From: Apodemus sylvaticus
Lineage: Eukaryota; Chordata; Mammalia; Rodentia; Muridae
DNA length: 64,000 bases
Direction: 5' to 3'
NCBI RefSeq assembly: GCF_947179515.1
Contig: NC_067477.1
Location: 146,544,465 to 146,608,464, forward strand
The notes beneath the pieces were generated by a model. That model was not told the origin of the DNA. It ran no database searches and worked only from the letters and a program-made list of their open reading frames with translations. Below, one piece after another: positions 54,001 to 64,000 of the stretch. The position numbers and the translations under genes are program-made. Positions within the stretch are counted from its first letter, which is position 1. Every line of letters starts with the position of its first letter.

Positions 54001-57000
54001 ACGTTTAGACATACACGTCACACCAAATCTTTTCGATTTACAACGTGTTTTTAGGAGATACAAGCTAATTTTGTATGATGCGTTATTTCTTCACCTAAAG
54101 TGTTTCCAATATGTACTTATTTGTCTTTACTCTGCAAAATTGTATTTCCTAAAAACGTGGTATTCTTACATATTCTTTCGAGAGAAAACTCTCCTGTGCC
54201 TTCTCTTTTGAGGCTCCACGCTTACACATACACGCAACACCAAAGCTTTTCGAGTTACAACATGTTGTTTAGGAAAAAGAAGATTATTTCCCACTATGCG
54301 GGATTTCTTTAAAACGTGGTTTTCTGACAAATTTTGACGAAAGAAAATTCTGCTGTGGGTTCTCTTTTGAGGCTACATGTTTAGACGTACACGCCACACC
54401 AAATCTTTCCGAGATACAACGTATTGTTTAGGAGATACAAGCTAATTTTGTATGATGCGTTAATTCTTCTCGTAAAGTGTTTCCAATATGTACGTATTTG
54501 TCTTTACTCTTCAACACTGTATTTCCTTATAACGTGGTATTCTTACACATTCTTTCGAGAGAAAACTATACTGTGCGTTCCCTTTTGAGGCTACACACTT
54601 AGACATAAAGGCAACACCAAAGCTTTTCGAGGTATAACGTGTTGTTTATGAAAAACAAGATGATTTCGCACGATGCGGTATTTTCTTAAAACGTGGTTTT
54701 CTGACAAATTTTGATGAAAGAAAATAGTCCTGTGGGTTCTCTTTTGAGGCTACATGTTTAGAGGTACATGCCACACCAAATCCTTTTGAGTTACCACGTG
54801 TTGTTTAGGAGATACAAGCTAATTTTGTATGATGTGTTATTTCATCTCGTAAAGTGTTTCCAATAAGTAAGTATTTGTCTTTACTCTGCAACACTGTTTT
54901 TCCTTATACCGTTGTATTCTTACATGTTCTTTCGAGAGAAAACTCTCCTGTGTGTTCTCTTTAGAGGCTACACGCTTAGACATACACGCAACACCAAAGC
55001 TTTTCGAGTTACAACGTGTTGTTTTGGAAAAACAAGATAATTTTGCACGATGCGAGATTTACATAAAACGTGGTTTTCTGACAAATTGTGACGAAAGAAA
55101 ATTCTCCTGTGGGTCCTCTTTTGAGGCTACATGTTTAGATGTACACGCCACACCAAATCCTTTCGAGTTACCACGTGTTGTTTAGGAGATACAAGCTAAT
55201 TTTTTACGATGCGTTATTTCTTCTCGTAAAGTGTTTCCAATACGTACGTATTTGTCTTTACTCTGCAACACTGTATTTCCTTATAACGTTGTATTCTTAC
55301 ATGTTCTTTCGAGAGAAAACTCTCCTGTGCGTTCTCTTTAGAGGCTACAAGCTCAGACATACACGCAACACCAAAGCTTTTTGAGTTACAACGTGTTGTT
55401 TAGGAAAAACAAGATAATTTTGCACGATGAGAGATTTCCCTAAAACGTGGTTTTTGGACAAATTTTGACGAAAGAAAGTTCTCCTGTGGGTTCTCTTTTG
55501 AGGTTACACATGTATACGTACGAGCCACACCAAATCCTTTCGAGTTACAAGGAGTTGTTTAGGAGATACAAGCTAATTTTGTACCATGCATTAATTCTTC
55601 TCATAAAGTATTTACAATACGTACCTATTTATCTTTACTCTGCAACACTGTATTTACTTATAACGTGGTATTCTTACATATTCTTTCGAGAGAAAACTCT
55701 CCTCTGCGTTCTCTTTTGAGGCTACACGCTTAGACCTACACACAACACCAAAGCTTTTCGAGATACAACGTGTTGTTTAGGAAAAACAAGGTAATTTCGC
55801 ACGATGCGGTATTTCCTTAAAACGTGGTTTTCTGACAAATTTTGACGAAACAAAATTCTCCTGTGGGTTCTCTTTGGAGGCTACACGTTTAGATGTAAAC
55901 AGCACACCAAATCAGTTCGAGTTACAACGTGTTGAGTAGGAGATACAAGCTAATTTTGTACGATGCATTATTTCTTCTCGTAAAGTGTTTCCAATATGTA
56001 CGTATTTGTCTTTACTCTTCAACATTGTATTTCCTTATAACGTGGTATTCTTACATATTCTTTCGAGAGAAAACTCTCCTGTGCCTTCTCTTTTGAGGCT
56101 ACACCCTTAGACATACACGCAAACCAATGATTTTCGAGTTACAATATGTTGTTTAGGAAAAACAAGATAATTTCGCACGATGCGGGATTTCCATAAAATG
56201 TGGTTTTCTGAAAAATTTTAACGAAAGAAAATTATCCTGTGGGTTCTCTTTTGAGGCTACACATTTAGACGTACAGGCCACACCAAATCCTTTCGAGTTA
56301 CAACGTGTTGTTTAGGAGATACAAGCTAATTTTTTACAATGCGTTATTTCTTCTCGTAAAGTTTTTCCAATACATACGTATTTGTCTTTACTCTGCAACT
56401 CTGTATTTCCTTATAACGTGGTATTTTAACATATTCTTTTGAGAGAAAACTCTCCTGTTCATTCTCTTTTGAGGCTATAGGCTTAGACATACACGCAACA
56501 CCAAAGCTTCTCGAGTTATAACGTGTTGTTTATGAAAAACTAGATAATTTCGCACGATGAGGGATTTCCATAAAACGTGGTTTTCTGACAAATTTTGACA
56601 AGAGAAAATTATCCCGTGGGTTCTCTTTTGAGGCCACACGTTTAGATGTACACGCCACACCAAATCATTTCGAGTTACAACGTGTTGTTTAGGGGATACA
56701 AGCTAATTTTGCACAAAGAGTTATTTCTTCTCGTAAAGTATTTCCAATACCTACGTAATTGTCTTTACTCAGCAACACTGTATTTCCTTATAACGTGGTA
56801 TTCTTACATATTCTTTCGAGAGAAAACTCTCCTGTGCATTCCCTTTTGAGGCTACATGCTTAGACGTACACGCAACACCAAAGCTTTTCGAGTTATAACG
56901 TGTTGTTTAGGAAAAACAAGATAATTTCGCAAGATGCGGGATTTCCATAAAACGTGGTTTTCTGACAAATTTTGACCTAAGAAAATTCTCCTGTGGGTTC

Positions 57001-57301
57001 TCTTTTGAGGCTACACGTTTAGACGTACACGCCACACCAAATCTTTTCGAGTTACAACGTTTTGTTTCAGAGATACAGACTAATTTTGTACGATGCGTCA
57101 TTTCTTCTCGTAAAGTGTTGCCAATACATATGTATTTGTCTTTACTCTGCAACACGATATTTCCTTAAAACGTGGTATTCTTACATATTCTTTCGAGAAA
57201 AAACTCTCCTGTGCCTTCTCTTTTGAGGCTACACGCTTAGACATACACGCAACACCAAAGCTTTTCGAGTTACAACGTGTTGTTTAGGAAAAACAAGATA
57301 A

Positions 57302-57318
57302 TTTCGCAAGATGCGGGA
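57302..57318 (+). other. CENP-B-box-like site, CAAG spacer variant
   Basis: TTTCGCAAGATGCGGGA keeps the core and changes only a free position. The variant is shared by 56935, 57302, 58271 and 58648 and marks the 1,340-bp higher-order repeat. Confidence 0.7.
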
Positions 57319-57599
57319 TTTCCTTAAAACGTGGTTTTCTGAAAAATTTTGACGAAAGAAAATTCGCCTGTGGGTTCTCTTTTGAGGGTACACGTTTAGA
57401 CGTACACGCCACACCAAATCTTTTTCAGTTACAACATGTTGTTTAGGAGATACAGACTAATTTTGTACGATGCCTTATTTTTTCTCGTAAGATGTTGCCA
57501 ATACGTACATATTTATCTTTACTCTGCAACTCTGTATTTCCTTAAAACGTGGTATTCTTACATATTCTTTCGAGAGAAAACTCTCCTGTGCCTTCTCTT

Positions 57600-57660
57600 T
57601 TGAGGCTACACGTTTAGATGTACACGCCACACAAAATATTTCGAGTTACAACGTGTTGTT
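57600..57660 (+). other. B-B step
   Basis: The B tail CTGTGCCTTCTCTTTTGAGG is followed by the B head TTTAGATGTACACGCCACAC and GGAGATAAAAGC, with no A subunit between. It recurs 1,340 bp later at ~58,951. Confidence 0.87.
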
Positions 57661-59604
57661 TAGGAGATAAAAGCTAATTTTGTACGATGCGTTATTTCTT
57701 CTCGTAAAGTGTTTCCTATACATAAGTATTTGTCTTTACTCTGCAACAGTGTCTTTCCTTATAACGTGGTATTTTTACATATTCTTTCGAGAGAAAATGC
57801 TCCTGTGCCTTCTCTTTTGAGGCTACACGCTTACACATACACGCAACACCAAAGCTTTTCGAGTTACGACATGTTGTTTAAAAAAAACAAGATAATTTCG
57901 CACGATTTGGGATTTCTTTAAAATGTGGTTTTCTGGAAAATTTGATGAAAGAAAGTTCTCCTGTGGGTTCTCTTTCGAGGCTACACGTTTAGACATACAG
58001 GTGACACCAAATCTTTTCGAGTTAAACGTGTTGTTTAGGAGATACAAGCTAATTTTGCACGAAGCATTACTTCTTCTCCTAAAGTGTTTCCAATAGGTAC
58101 GTATTTGTCTTTACTCTGCTACACTGTATTTCCTTATAACGTGGTATTCTTACATATTCTTTCGAGAGAAAACTCTCCTGTGCCTTCTCTTTTGAGGCAA
58201 CACGCTTAGACATACACGCAACACCAAAGCTTTTCGAGTTACAACGTGTTGTTTAGGAAAAACAAGATAATTTCGCAAGATGCGGGATTTCCTTAAAACG
58301 TGGTTTTCTGACCAATTTTGATGTAAGAAAATTCTGCTGTGGGTTCTCTTTTGAGGCTACACATTTAGACGTACATGCCACACCAAATATTTTCGAGTTA
58401 CAACGTGTTGTTTAGTAGATACAGACTAATTTTGTACGATGCGTTATTTCTTCTCGTAAAGTGTTGCCAATACGAATGTATTTGTCTTTACTCTGCAACA
58501 CTGTATTTCCTTAAAACGTGGTATTCTTACATATTCTTTCGAGAAAAAACTCTCCTGTGCCTTCTCTCTTGAGGCTACACGCTTAGACATACAGGCAACA
58601 CCAAAGCTTTTCGAGTTACAACGTGTTGTTTAGGAAAAACAAGATAATTTCGCAAGATGCGGGATTTCCTTAAAACGTGGTTTTCTGAAAAATTTTGACC
58701 AAAGAAAATTCTCCTGTTGGTTCTCTTTTGAGGCTACACGTTTAGACGTACACGCCACACCAAATCCTTTTCAGTTACAACGTGTTGTTTAGGAGATACA
58801 GACTAATTTTGTACGATGCCTTATTTTTTCTCGTAAGGTGTTGCCAATACGTACATATTTGTCTTTACTCTGCAACTCTGTATTTCCTTAAAACGTGGTA
58901 TTCTTACATATTCTTTCGAGAGAAAACTCTGCTGTGCCTTCTCTTTTGAGGCTACACGTTTAGATGTAAACGACACACAAAATATTTCGAGTTACAACGT
59001 GTTGTTTAGGAGATAAAAGCTAATTTTGTACGATGCTTTATTTCTTCTCGCAAAGTGTTTCCTATACATAAGTATTTGTATTTACATTGCAACACTGTAT
59101 TTACTTATAACGTGGTATTCTTACATATTCTTTCGAGAGAAAACTCTCCTGTGCCTTCTCTTTTGAGGCTACACGCTTAGACATACACGCAACACCAAAG
59201 CTTTTCGAGTTACGACATGTTGTTTAGGAAAAACAAGATAATTTCGCACGATGTGGGACTTCCTTGAAACATGATTTTCTGACAAATATTGACGAACGAA
59301 AATTATCCTGTGGGTTCTCTTTTGAGGCTACATGTTTACACGTACACGCCACACCAAATATTTTCGAGTTACAACGTGTTGTTTAGGAGATACAAGCTAA
59401 TTTTGTATGATGCGTTATTTCTTCTCGTAAAGTGTTTCCAATACGTATGTATTTGTCTTTACTCTGCAACACTGTATTTCCTTATAACGTGGTATTCTTA
59501 CATATTCTTTCGAGAGAAACTCTCCTGTGCCTTCTCTTTTGAGGCCACACGTTTAGACATACACGCAACACCAAAGCTTTTCGAGTTACAACGTGTTGTT
59601 TAGG

Positions 59605-59790
59605 GTTCTCTTTTGAGGCTACACGAAGAAATAATGCATCGTTCAAAATTAGCTTGGAAACACTTTATGAGAAAAATTAACGCATTATAAAAAATTAGCT
59701 TGTCTCTCCTAAACAACACGTTGTAACTCGTGTAGCCTCAAAAGTGAACCCACAGGAGAATTTTCTCTCAAAAGAAGATGTAAGAATACC
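59605..59790. other. Scrambled strand-switch region
   Basis: Several pieces are joined in ~190 bp: a 21-base forward subunit head (59,605-59,625); a reverse B fragment (59,626-59,655); a second reverse start at GGAAACACTTTATGAG (59,656); a deletion of ~45 bases at ACTCG/TGTAGCC (59,730/59,731); and a tail mixing A-type (CCCACAGGAGAATTTTC) and B-type (TCTCAAAAGAAGATG) sequence. Confidence 0.85.
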
Positions 59791-62700
59791 ACGTTGTAAG
59801 GAAATACAGTGTTGTAGACTAAAGACAAATACGTACGTACTGGAAACACTTTTAGAGATGAAATAACGCATCGTTCAAAATTAGCTTGTATCTCCTTAAC
59901 AACACGTTGTTACTCGAAACGATTTGGTGTGGGGTGTACGACTAAACCTGTAGCCTCAAAAGAGAACCCAGAGGAGATTTTTCTTCTTTCAAAATTTTTC
60001 AGAAATCACGTTTTTAGGAAATCCCGCATTGTGCGAAATAATCTTGTTTTTCCTAAACAACATGTTGTAACTCGAAAAGCTTTGGTGTTACTTGTATATC
60101 TAAGCGTGTAGCCTCAAACGAGAATGCACAGGAGAGTTTTCTCACAAAAGAATATGTAACAATACCACGTTATAAGGAAATACAGTGTTGCAGAATAAAG
60201 ACAAATACGTACGTATTGGAAACACTTTATGAGAAGAAATAACGCATCATACAAAATTAGCTTGTGTCTCCTAAACAACACGTTGTAACTCGAAAAGAGT
60301 TGGTGTGGCATGTACGTCTAAATGTGTAGCCTCAAAAGAGAACCCACAGGAGAATTTTCTTTCATCAAAATATGTCAGAAAACCACGTTTTATGGTAATC
60401 CGGCATCGTGCGAAATTATCTTGTTTTTCCTAAACAACACGTTGTAACATGAAAAGCTTTGCTGTTGCGTGTATGTCTAAGCCTGTATCCTCAAAAGCCA
60501 ATGCACAGGAGTGTTTTCTCTTGAAATAAGATGTAAGAATACCACGTTCGAAGGAAATACAGTGTTGCAGACTAAAGACAAATAGGTACTTATTGGAAAC
60601 ACTTTTGGAGATGAAATAACGAATCGTTCAAAGTTAGATTGTATCTCCTAAACAACACGTTGTAACTTGAAACTGTTTGGTGTGGTGTTTACATCTAAAT
60701 GCGTAGCCTCAAAAGAGAACCCACAGGAGAATTTTCTTTCGTCAAAATTTTTCAGAAATCACGTTTTTAGGAAATCCCGCATTGTGCGAAATTATCTTGT
60801 TTTTCCTAAACAACACGTTGTAACTCGAAAAGCTTTGGTGTTACGTGTATGTCTAAGCATGTAGCCTCAAAAGAGAATGCACAGGAGAGTTTTCTCCCGA
60901 AAGAATATGTAAGAATACCACGTTATAAGGAAATACGGTGTTGCAGAGTAAAGACAAATTCTTACATATTGGAAACACTTAACGAGAAGAAATAACACAT
61001 GGTACAAAATTAGCTTGTATCTCCTAAACAACACGTTGTAACTCGAAAAGATTTGCTATGGTGTTTACATCTAAACGTGTAGCCTCAAAAGAGAACCCAC
61101 TGGAGAATTTTCTCTCGTCAAAATTTTTTCAGAAAACCACGTTTTAAGGAAGTCCTGCATCATGCGAAATCATCTTGTTTTCCTAAACAACACGTTGTAA
61201 CTCGAAAAGCTTTGGTGTTGCGTGTATGTCTAAGCGTGTAGCCTCAAAAGAGAATGCACAGTAGAGTATTCTCTCGAAAGAATATGTAAGAATACCACGT
61301 TATAAGGAAATACAGTATTGCAGAGTAAAGACAGATACTTACTTATTGGAAACACTTTACGAGAAGGAATAATACATCGTACAAAATTAGCTTGTATTTC
61401 CTAAACAACACGTTGTAACTCGAAGGATTTGGTGTGGCGTATAAGTTGAAACGTGTAGCCTCAACAGAGAACCCACAGGAGAATTTTCTTTCGTCAAATT
61501 TGTCAGAAAACCACGTTTTAAGGAAATCCCGCATTGTGCGAAATTATCTTGTTTTTCCTAAACAACACGTTGTAACTCCAAAAGCTTTGTTGTTGCGTGT
61601 ATGTCTAAACGTGTGGCCTCAAAAGAGAACGCACAGGAGAGTTTTCTCTCGAAAGAATATATAAGAATACCACGTTATAAGGAAATACAGTGTTGCAGAG
61701 TAAAGACAAATACGTATGTATTGGAAACACTTTATGAGAAGAAATAATGCATCTTACAAAATTAGCTTGTATCTCCTAAACAACATGTTGTAACTCGAAA
61801 AGATTTGGTGTGGCATGTAAGTCTAAACGTGTAGCCTCAAAAGAGAACCCACAGGAAAATTTTCTTTCGTCAAAATTTGTCAGAAAAAAACGTTTTAAGG
61901 AAATCCCGCATCGTGCGAAATTATCTTGTTTTTCCTAAACAACACGTTGTAACTCGAAAAGCTTTGGTGCTGCGTGTATGTCTAAGCGTGTAGCCTTAAA
62001 AGAGAACGCACAGGAGAGTTTTCTCTCGAACGAATATGTAAGAATACCACGTTATAAGGAAATACAGTGTTGCAGAGTAAAGATAGATACATACGTATTT
62101 GAAACACTTTACGAGAAGAAATAATGCATCGTACAAAATTAGCTTGTATTTCCTAAAAATCACATTGTAACTCGAAAGGTTTTGGTGTGGCGTGTACGTC
62201 TAAATGTGTAGCCACAAAAGAGAACCCACAGGAGAATTTTCTTTCGTCAAAAATTTTCAGAAAACCACGTTTTAAGGAAATCCCGCGTCCTGCGAAATCA
62301 TCTTCTTTTTCCTAAACTACATGTTGTAACTTGAATAGCTTTGGTGTTGCCTGTATGTCTAAGTGTGTAGCAACAAAAGGGAACGCACAGGACAGTTTTC
62401 TATCGAAAGAATAAGTAAGAATACCACGTTATAAGGAAATACAATGTTGCAGAGTAAAGACAAATACGTACGTATTGGAAACACTTTATGAGAAGAATTA
62501 ACACATTGTAAAATATTAGCTTGTATCTCCTAAACAACACGTTGTAACTCGAACAGATTTGGTGTGGCGTGTACGTCTAAACATGTAGCCTCAAAAGAGA
62601 ACCCACAGGAGAACTTTCTATTGTCAAATATTTCAGAAAACCACGTTTATGGAAATCTCGCATCGTGCGAAATTATCTAGTTTTTCCTAAACAACACGTT

Positions 62701-63770
62701 GTAACTCGAAAAGCTTTGGTGTTGCTTGTATGTCTAAACATGTAGCCTCAAAAGAGAACGCTCAGGAGACTTTTCCCTCGAAAGAATATGTAAGAATACC
62801 ACGTTATAAGGAAATACAGTGTTGCAGAGAAAGACAAATACGTACGTATTGGAAACAATTTACGAGAAGAAATAACACATCGTACAAAATTAGCCTGTAT
62901 TTCCTAAACAACACGTGGTAACTCGAAAGGATTTGGTGTGGCGTGCACGTCTAAACATGTAGCATCATAAGAGAACCCACAGGAGAATTTTCTTTCTTCA
63001 AAATTTGTCAGAACACAACGGTTTAAGGAAATCCGAGAACGCACAGGAGAGTTTTCTCTCGAAATAATATGTAAGAATACCACGTTATAAGGAAATACAG
63101 TGTTGCAGAGTAGAGGCAAATACATACTTATTGGAAAAACTTAAACTTTATGAGAAGAAATAATGCATCGTAAAAAAAATTAGCTTGTATCTCCTAAACA
63201 ACACGTTGTAACTTAAAAAGATTTGGTGTGGCCTGTACGTCTAAACGTGTAGTCTCAAATGAGAACCCATAGGAGAATTTTCTTTGGTCAAAATTTGTCA
63301 GAAAATCACGTATTAAGGAAATCCCTCTTCGTGCGAAATTATCTTGTTTTTCCTAAACAACACGTTGTAACGCGAAAATCTTTGGTATTGCGTGTATGTC
63401 TAAGCGTGTAGCCTCAAAAGAGGACGCACAGGAGAGTTTTCTCTCGAAAGAATATGTAAGAATACCAAGTTATAAGGAAATACAGTGTTGCAGACTAAAG
63501 GCAAATACGTACCTATTGGAAACACCTTACAAGAAGAAATAAAGCATCGTAAAAAATTAGCTTGTATCTCCTAAACAACAGTTTGGTAACTCGAAAAGAT
63601 TTGGTGTGGCGTGCACGTCTAAACGTGTAGCCTCAAAAGATAACCCACAGGAGAATTTTTTTTCGTTAATATTTCTCAGAAAACCCTGTTTTAAGGAAAT
63701 CACTCATCCTGCGAAATTATCTTGTTTTTCCTAAACAACACGTTGTAACTCGAAAAGCTTTGATGTTGCG
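59626..63770 (-). repeat. Array block 8, reverse orientation
   Basis: About 11 dimers. Intact boxes start at 60022, 60775, 61527, 61904 and 62281. The left edge is scrambled (59,605-59,790), and a box-removing deletion lies at 63,034. Confidence 0.92.
63020..63050 (-). other. Internal deletion removing a CENP-B-like box
   Basis: The A subunit reads AAGGAAATCC and then jumps to GAGAACGCACAGGAG, the B tail. The box, core and A head are gone. Only three or four bases are shared at the joint, so this is not a simple in-phase exchange. Confidence 0.85.
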
Positions 63771-63776
63771 TTTCCA
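63766..63776. other. Strand-switch junction, reverse to forward
   Basis: A reverse A head ends at GATGTTGCG and a forward B-only segment starts at TTTCCAATAC. The joint is blunt within about one base. Confidence 0.87.
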
Positions 63777-64000
63777 ATACATATGTATTTTCCTTTACTC
63801 TGCAACACTGTATTTCCTTACAACGTGGTATTCTTACATATTCTTTCGAGAGAAAATTCTCCTGTGCGTTCTCTTTTGGGGCTACACGCTTAGACATACA
63901 CGCAACACCAAAGCTTTTCGAGTTAAAACGTTTTGTTTAGGAAAAACAAGATAATTTCGCATGATGCGGTATTTCCTTCATACGTGGTTTTCTGACAAAT
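63771..64000 (+). repeat. Array block 9, forward orientation, cut by window edge
   Basis: The block begins at TTTCCAATAC inside the B-only segment and runs into an A subunit whose box is changed to CGGT (near 63,957). It shows that the array continues beyond the window. Confidence 0.9.

Larger units (their letters stand above)
56860..59540 (+). repeat. Higher-order repeat, 1,340 bp, two copies (includes a B-B step)
   Basis: Copies at ~56,860-58,200 and ~58,201-59,540 share CGCAAGATGCGGG, GATACAGACTAA, GTGTTGCCAATACG, CCTTATTTTTTCTCG, GGAGATAAAAGC and CCTATACATAAGTATTTG. Each has one place where a B subunit follows a B subunit without an A between (57,611 and 58,951). That gives three dimers plus one extra B, close to the observed 1,340 bp. 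Confidence 0.88.
51055..59625 (+). repeat. Array block 7, forward orientation
   Basis: About 22 dimers. Intact boxes start at 52784, 56171, 56935, 57302, 58271 and 58648. The first part shares the block 5 subfamily variants (AACGTTGTATTC near 53.0, 54.9 and 55.3 kb). The last part is the 1,340-bp higher-order repeat. Confidence 0.93.
1..64000. repeat. Satellite DNA array, ~377-bp A+B dimer, probable centromeric/heterochromatic repeat
   Basis: Every part of the window is a copy of one ~377-bp unit, on one strand or the other. Landmarks recur at alternating spacings of ~159 and ~218 bp. For example, the block GAGGCTACACG starts at 5172, 5331 and 5549, and the equivalent block at 12383, 12542 and 12760. 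Copies differ mostly by point changes. No unique spacer, transposon, gene or RNA gene is visible. Such an array is typically transcribed little, if at all, as a gene, and acts as a structural chromatin platform; a centromeric role is inferred from the CENP-B-box-like site in the A half. I do not recognise the family by name. Confidence 0.97.

Noticed and set aside
1..64000. CRISPR array
   Set aside because: Repeats are ~377 bp with no unique spacers of constant length. The sequence is tandem satellite.
1..64000. Ribosomal intergenic spacer or 5S gene cluster
   Set aside because: No rRNA sequence or RNA polymerase III box arrangement recurs in the unit, and the unit is fully composed of two homologous halves.
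1..64000. Identity with a named satellite family (for example plant ~180-bp, alpha satellite or beetle ~360-bp satellites)
   Set aside because: The unit length or the box invites comparison, but I recognise no sequence identity and cannot run a search.
1..64000. Telomeric or simple-sequence repeats at block edges
   Set aside because: No TTAGGG-, TTTAGGG- or TTAGG-type runs or microsatellites are seen at any junction.

Overview
The whole 64 kb is one uninterrupted tandem satellite-DNA array from a eukaryotic genome. I found no gene, RNA gene, transposon or unique sequence. The open stretches of up to about 130 codons are the same repeat read again and again in different frames on both strands.

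Basic unit: a dimer of about 377 bp made of two related halves. Subunit A is about 159 bp and subunit B about 218 bp. B equals A plus a B-only segment of about 60 bp. The dimer carries a HindIII site in most copies. The A subunit consensus contains a 17-bp site, TTTCGCACGATGCGGGA, that matches all nine core positions of the CENP-B box (NTTCGNNNNANNCGGGN). In B the matching place is degenerate and is split by the B-only segment. This resembles primate alpha satellite, where box-bearing and box-less monomers alternate. The array is therefore a good candidate for centromeric DNA. Reading by eye I count about 50 intact boxes among roughly 165 dimers, unevenly spread, with one box-free desert of about 6.4 kb (41,405-47,824).

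Layout by orientation. 'Forward' means that the CENP-B box reads on the + strand. Forward 1-1,407; reverse 1,408-3,262; forward 3,263-8,626; reverse 8,627-10,481; forward 10,482-20,725; reverse 20,726-51,054; forward 51,055-59,625; reverse 59,626-63,770; forward 63,771-64,000. The first switches are present twice because about 4.2 kb (1 to ~4,260) is copied at a distance of 7,219 bp (7,220 to ~11,470). Several local higher-order repeats lie within this frame: 751 bp (24.2-25.7 kb), 1,907 bp spacing (32-35.6 kb), 2,645 bp spacing (35.8-40.1 kb), 1,518 bp in three copies (42.4-47.0 kb) and 1,340 bp in two copies (56.9-59.5 kb).

Organism: the sequence does not let me name it. The DNA is AT-rich, and most differences between copies at CG sites are CG to TG/CA changes, which points to germline cytosine methylation. 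The CENP-B-like box mildly favours an animal, but such boxes occur by descent or chance in other groups, and I recognise no published satellite family.
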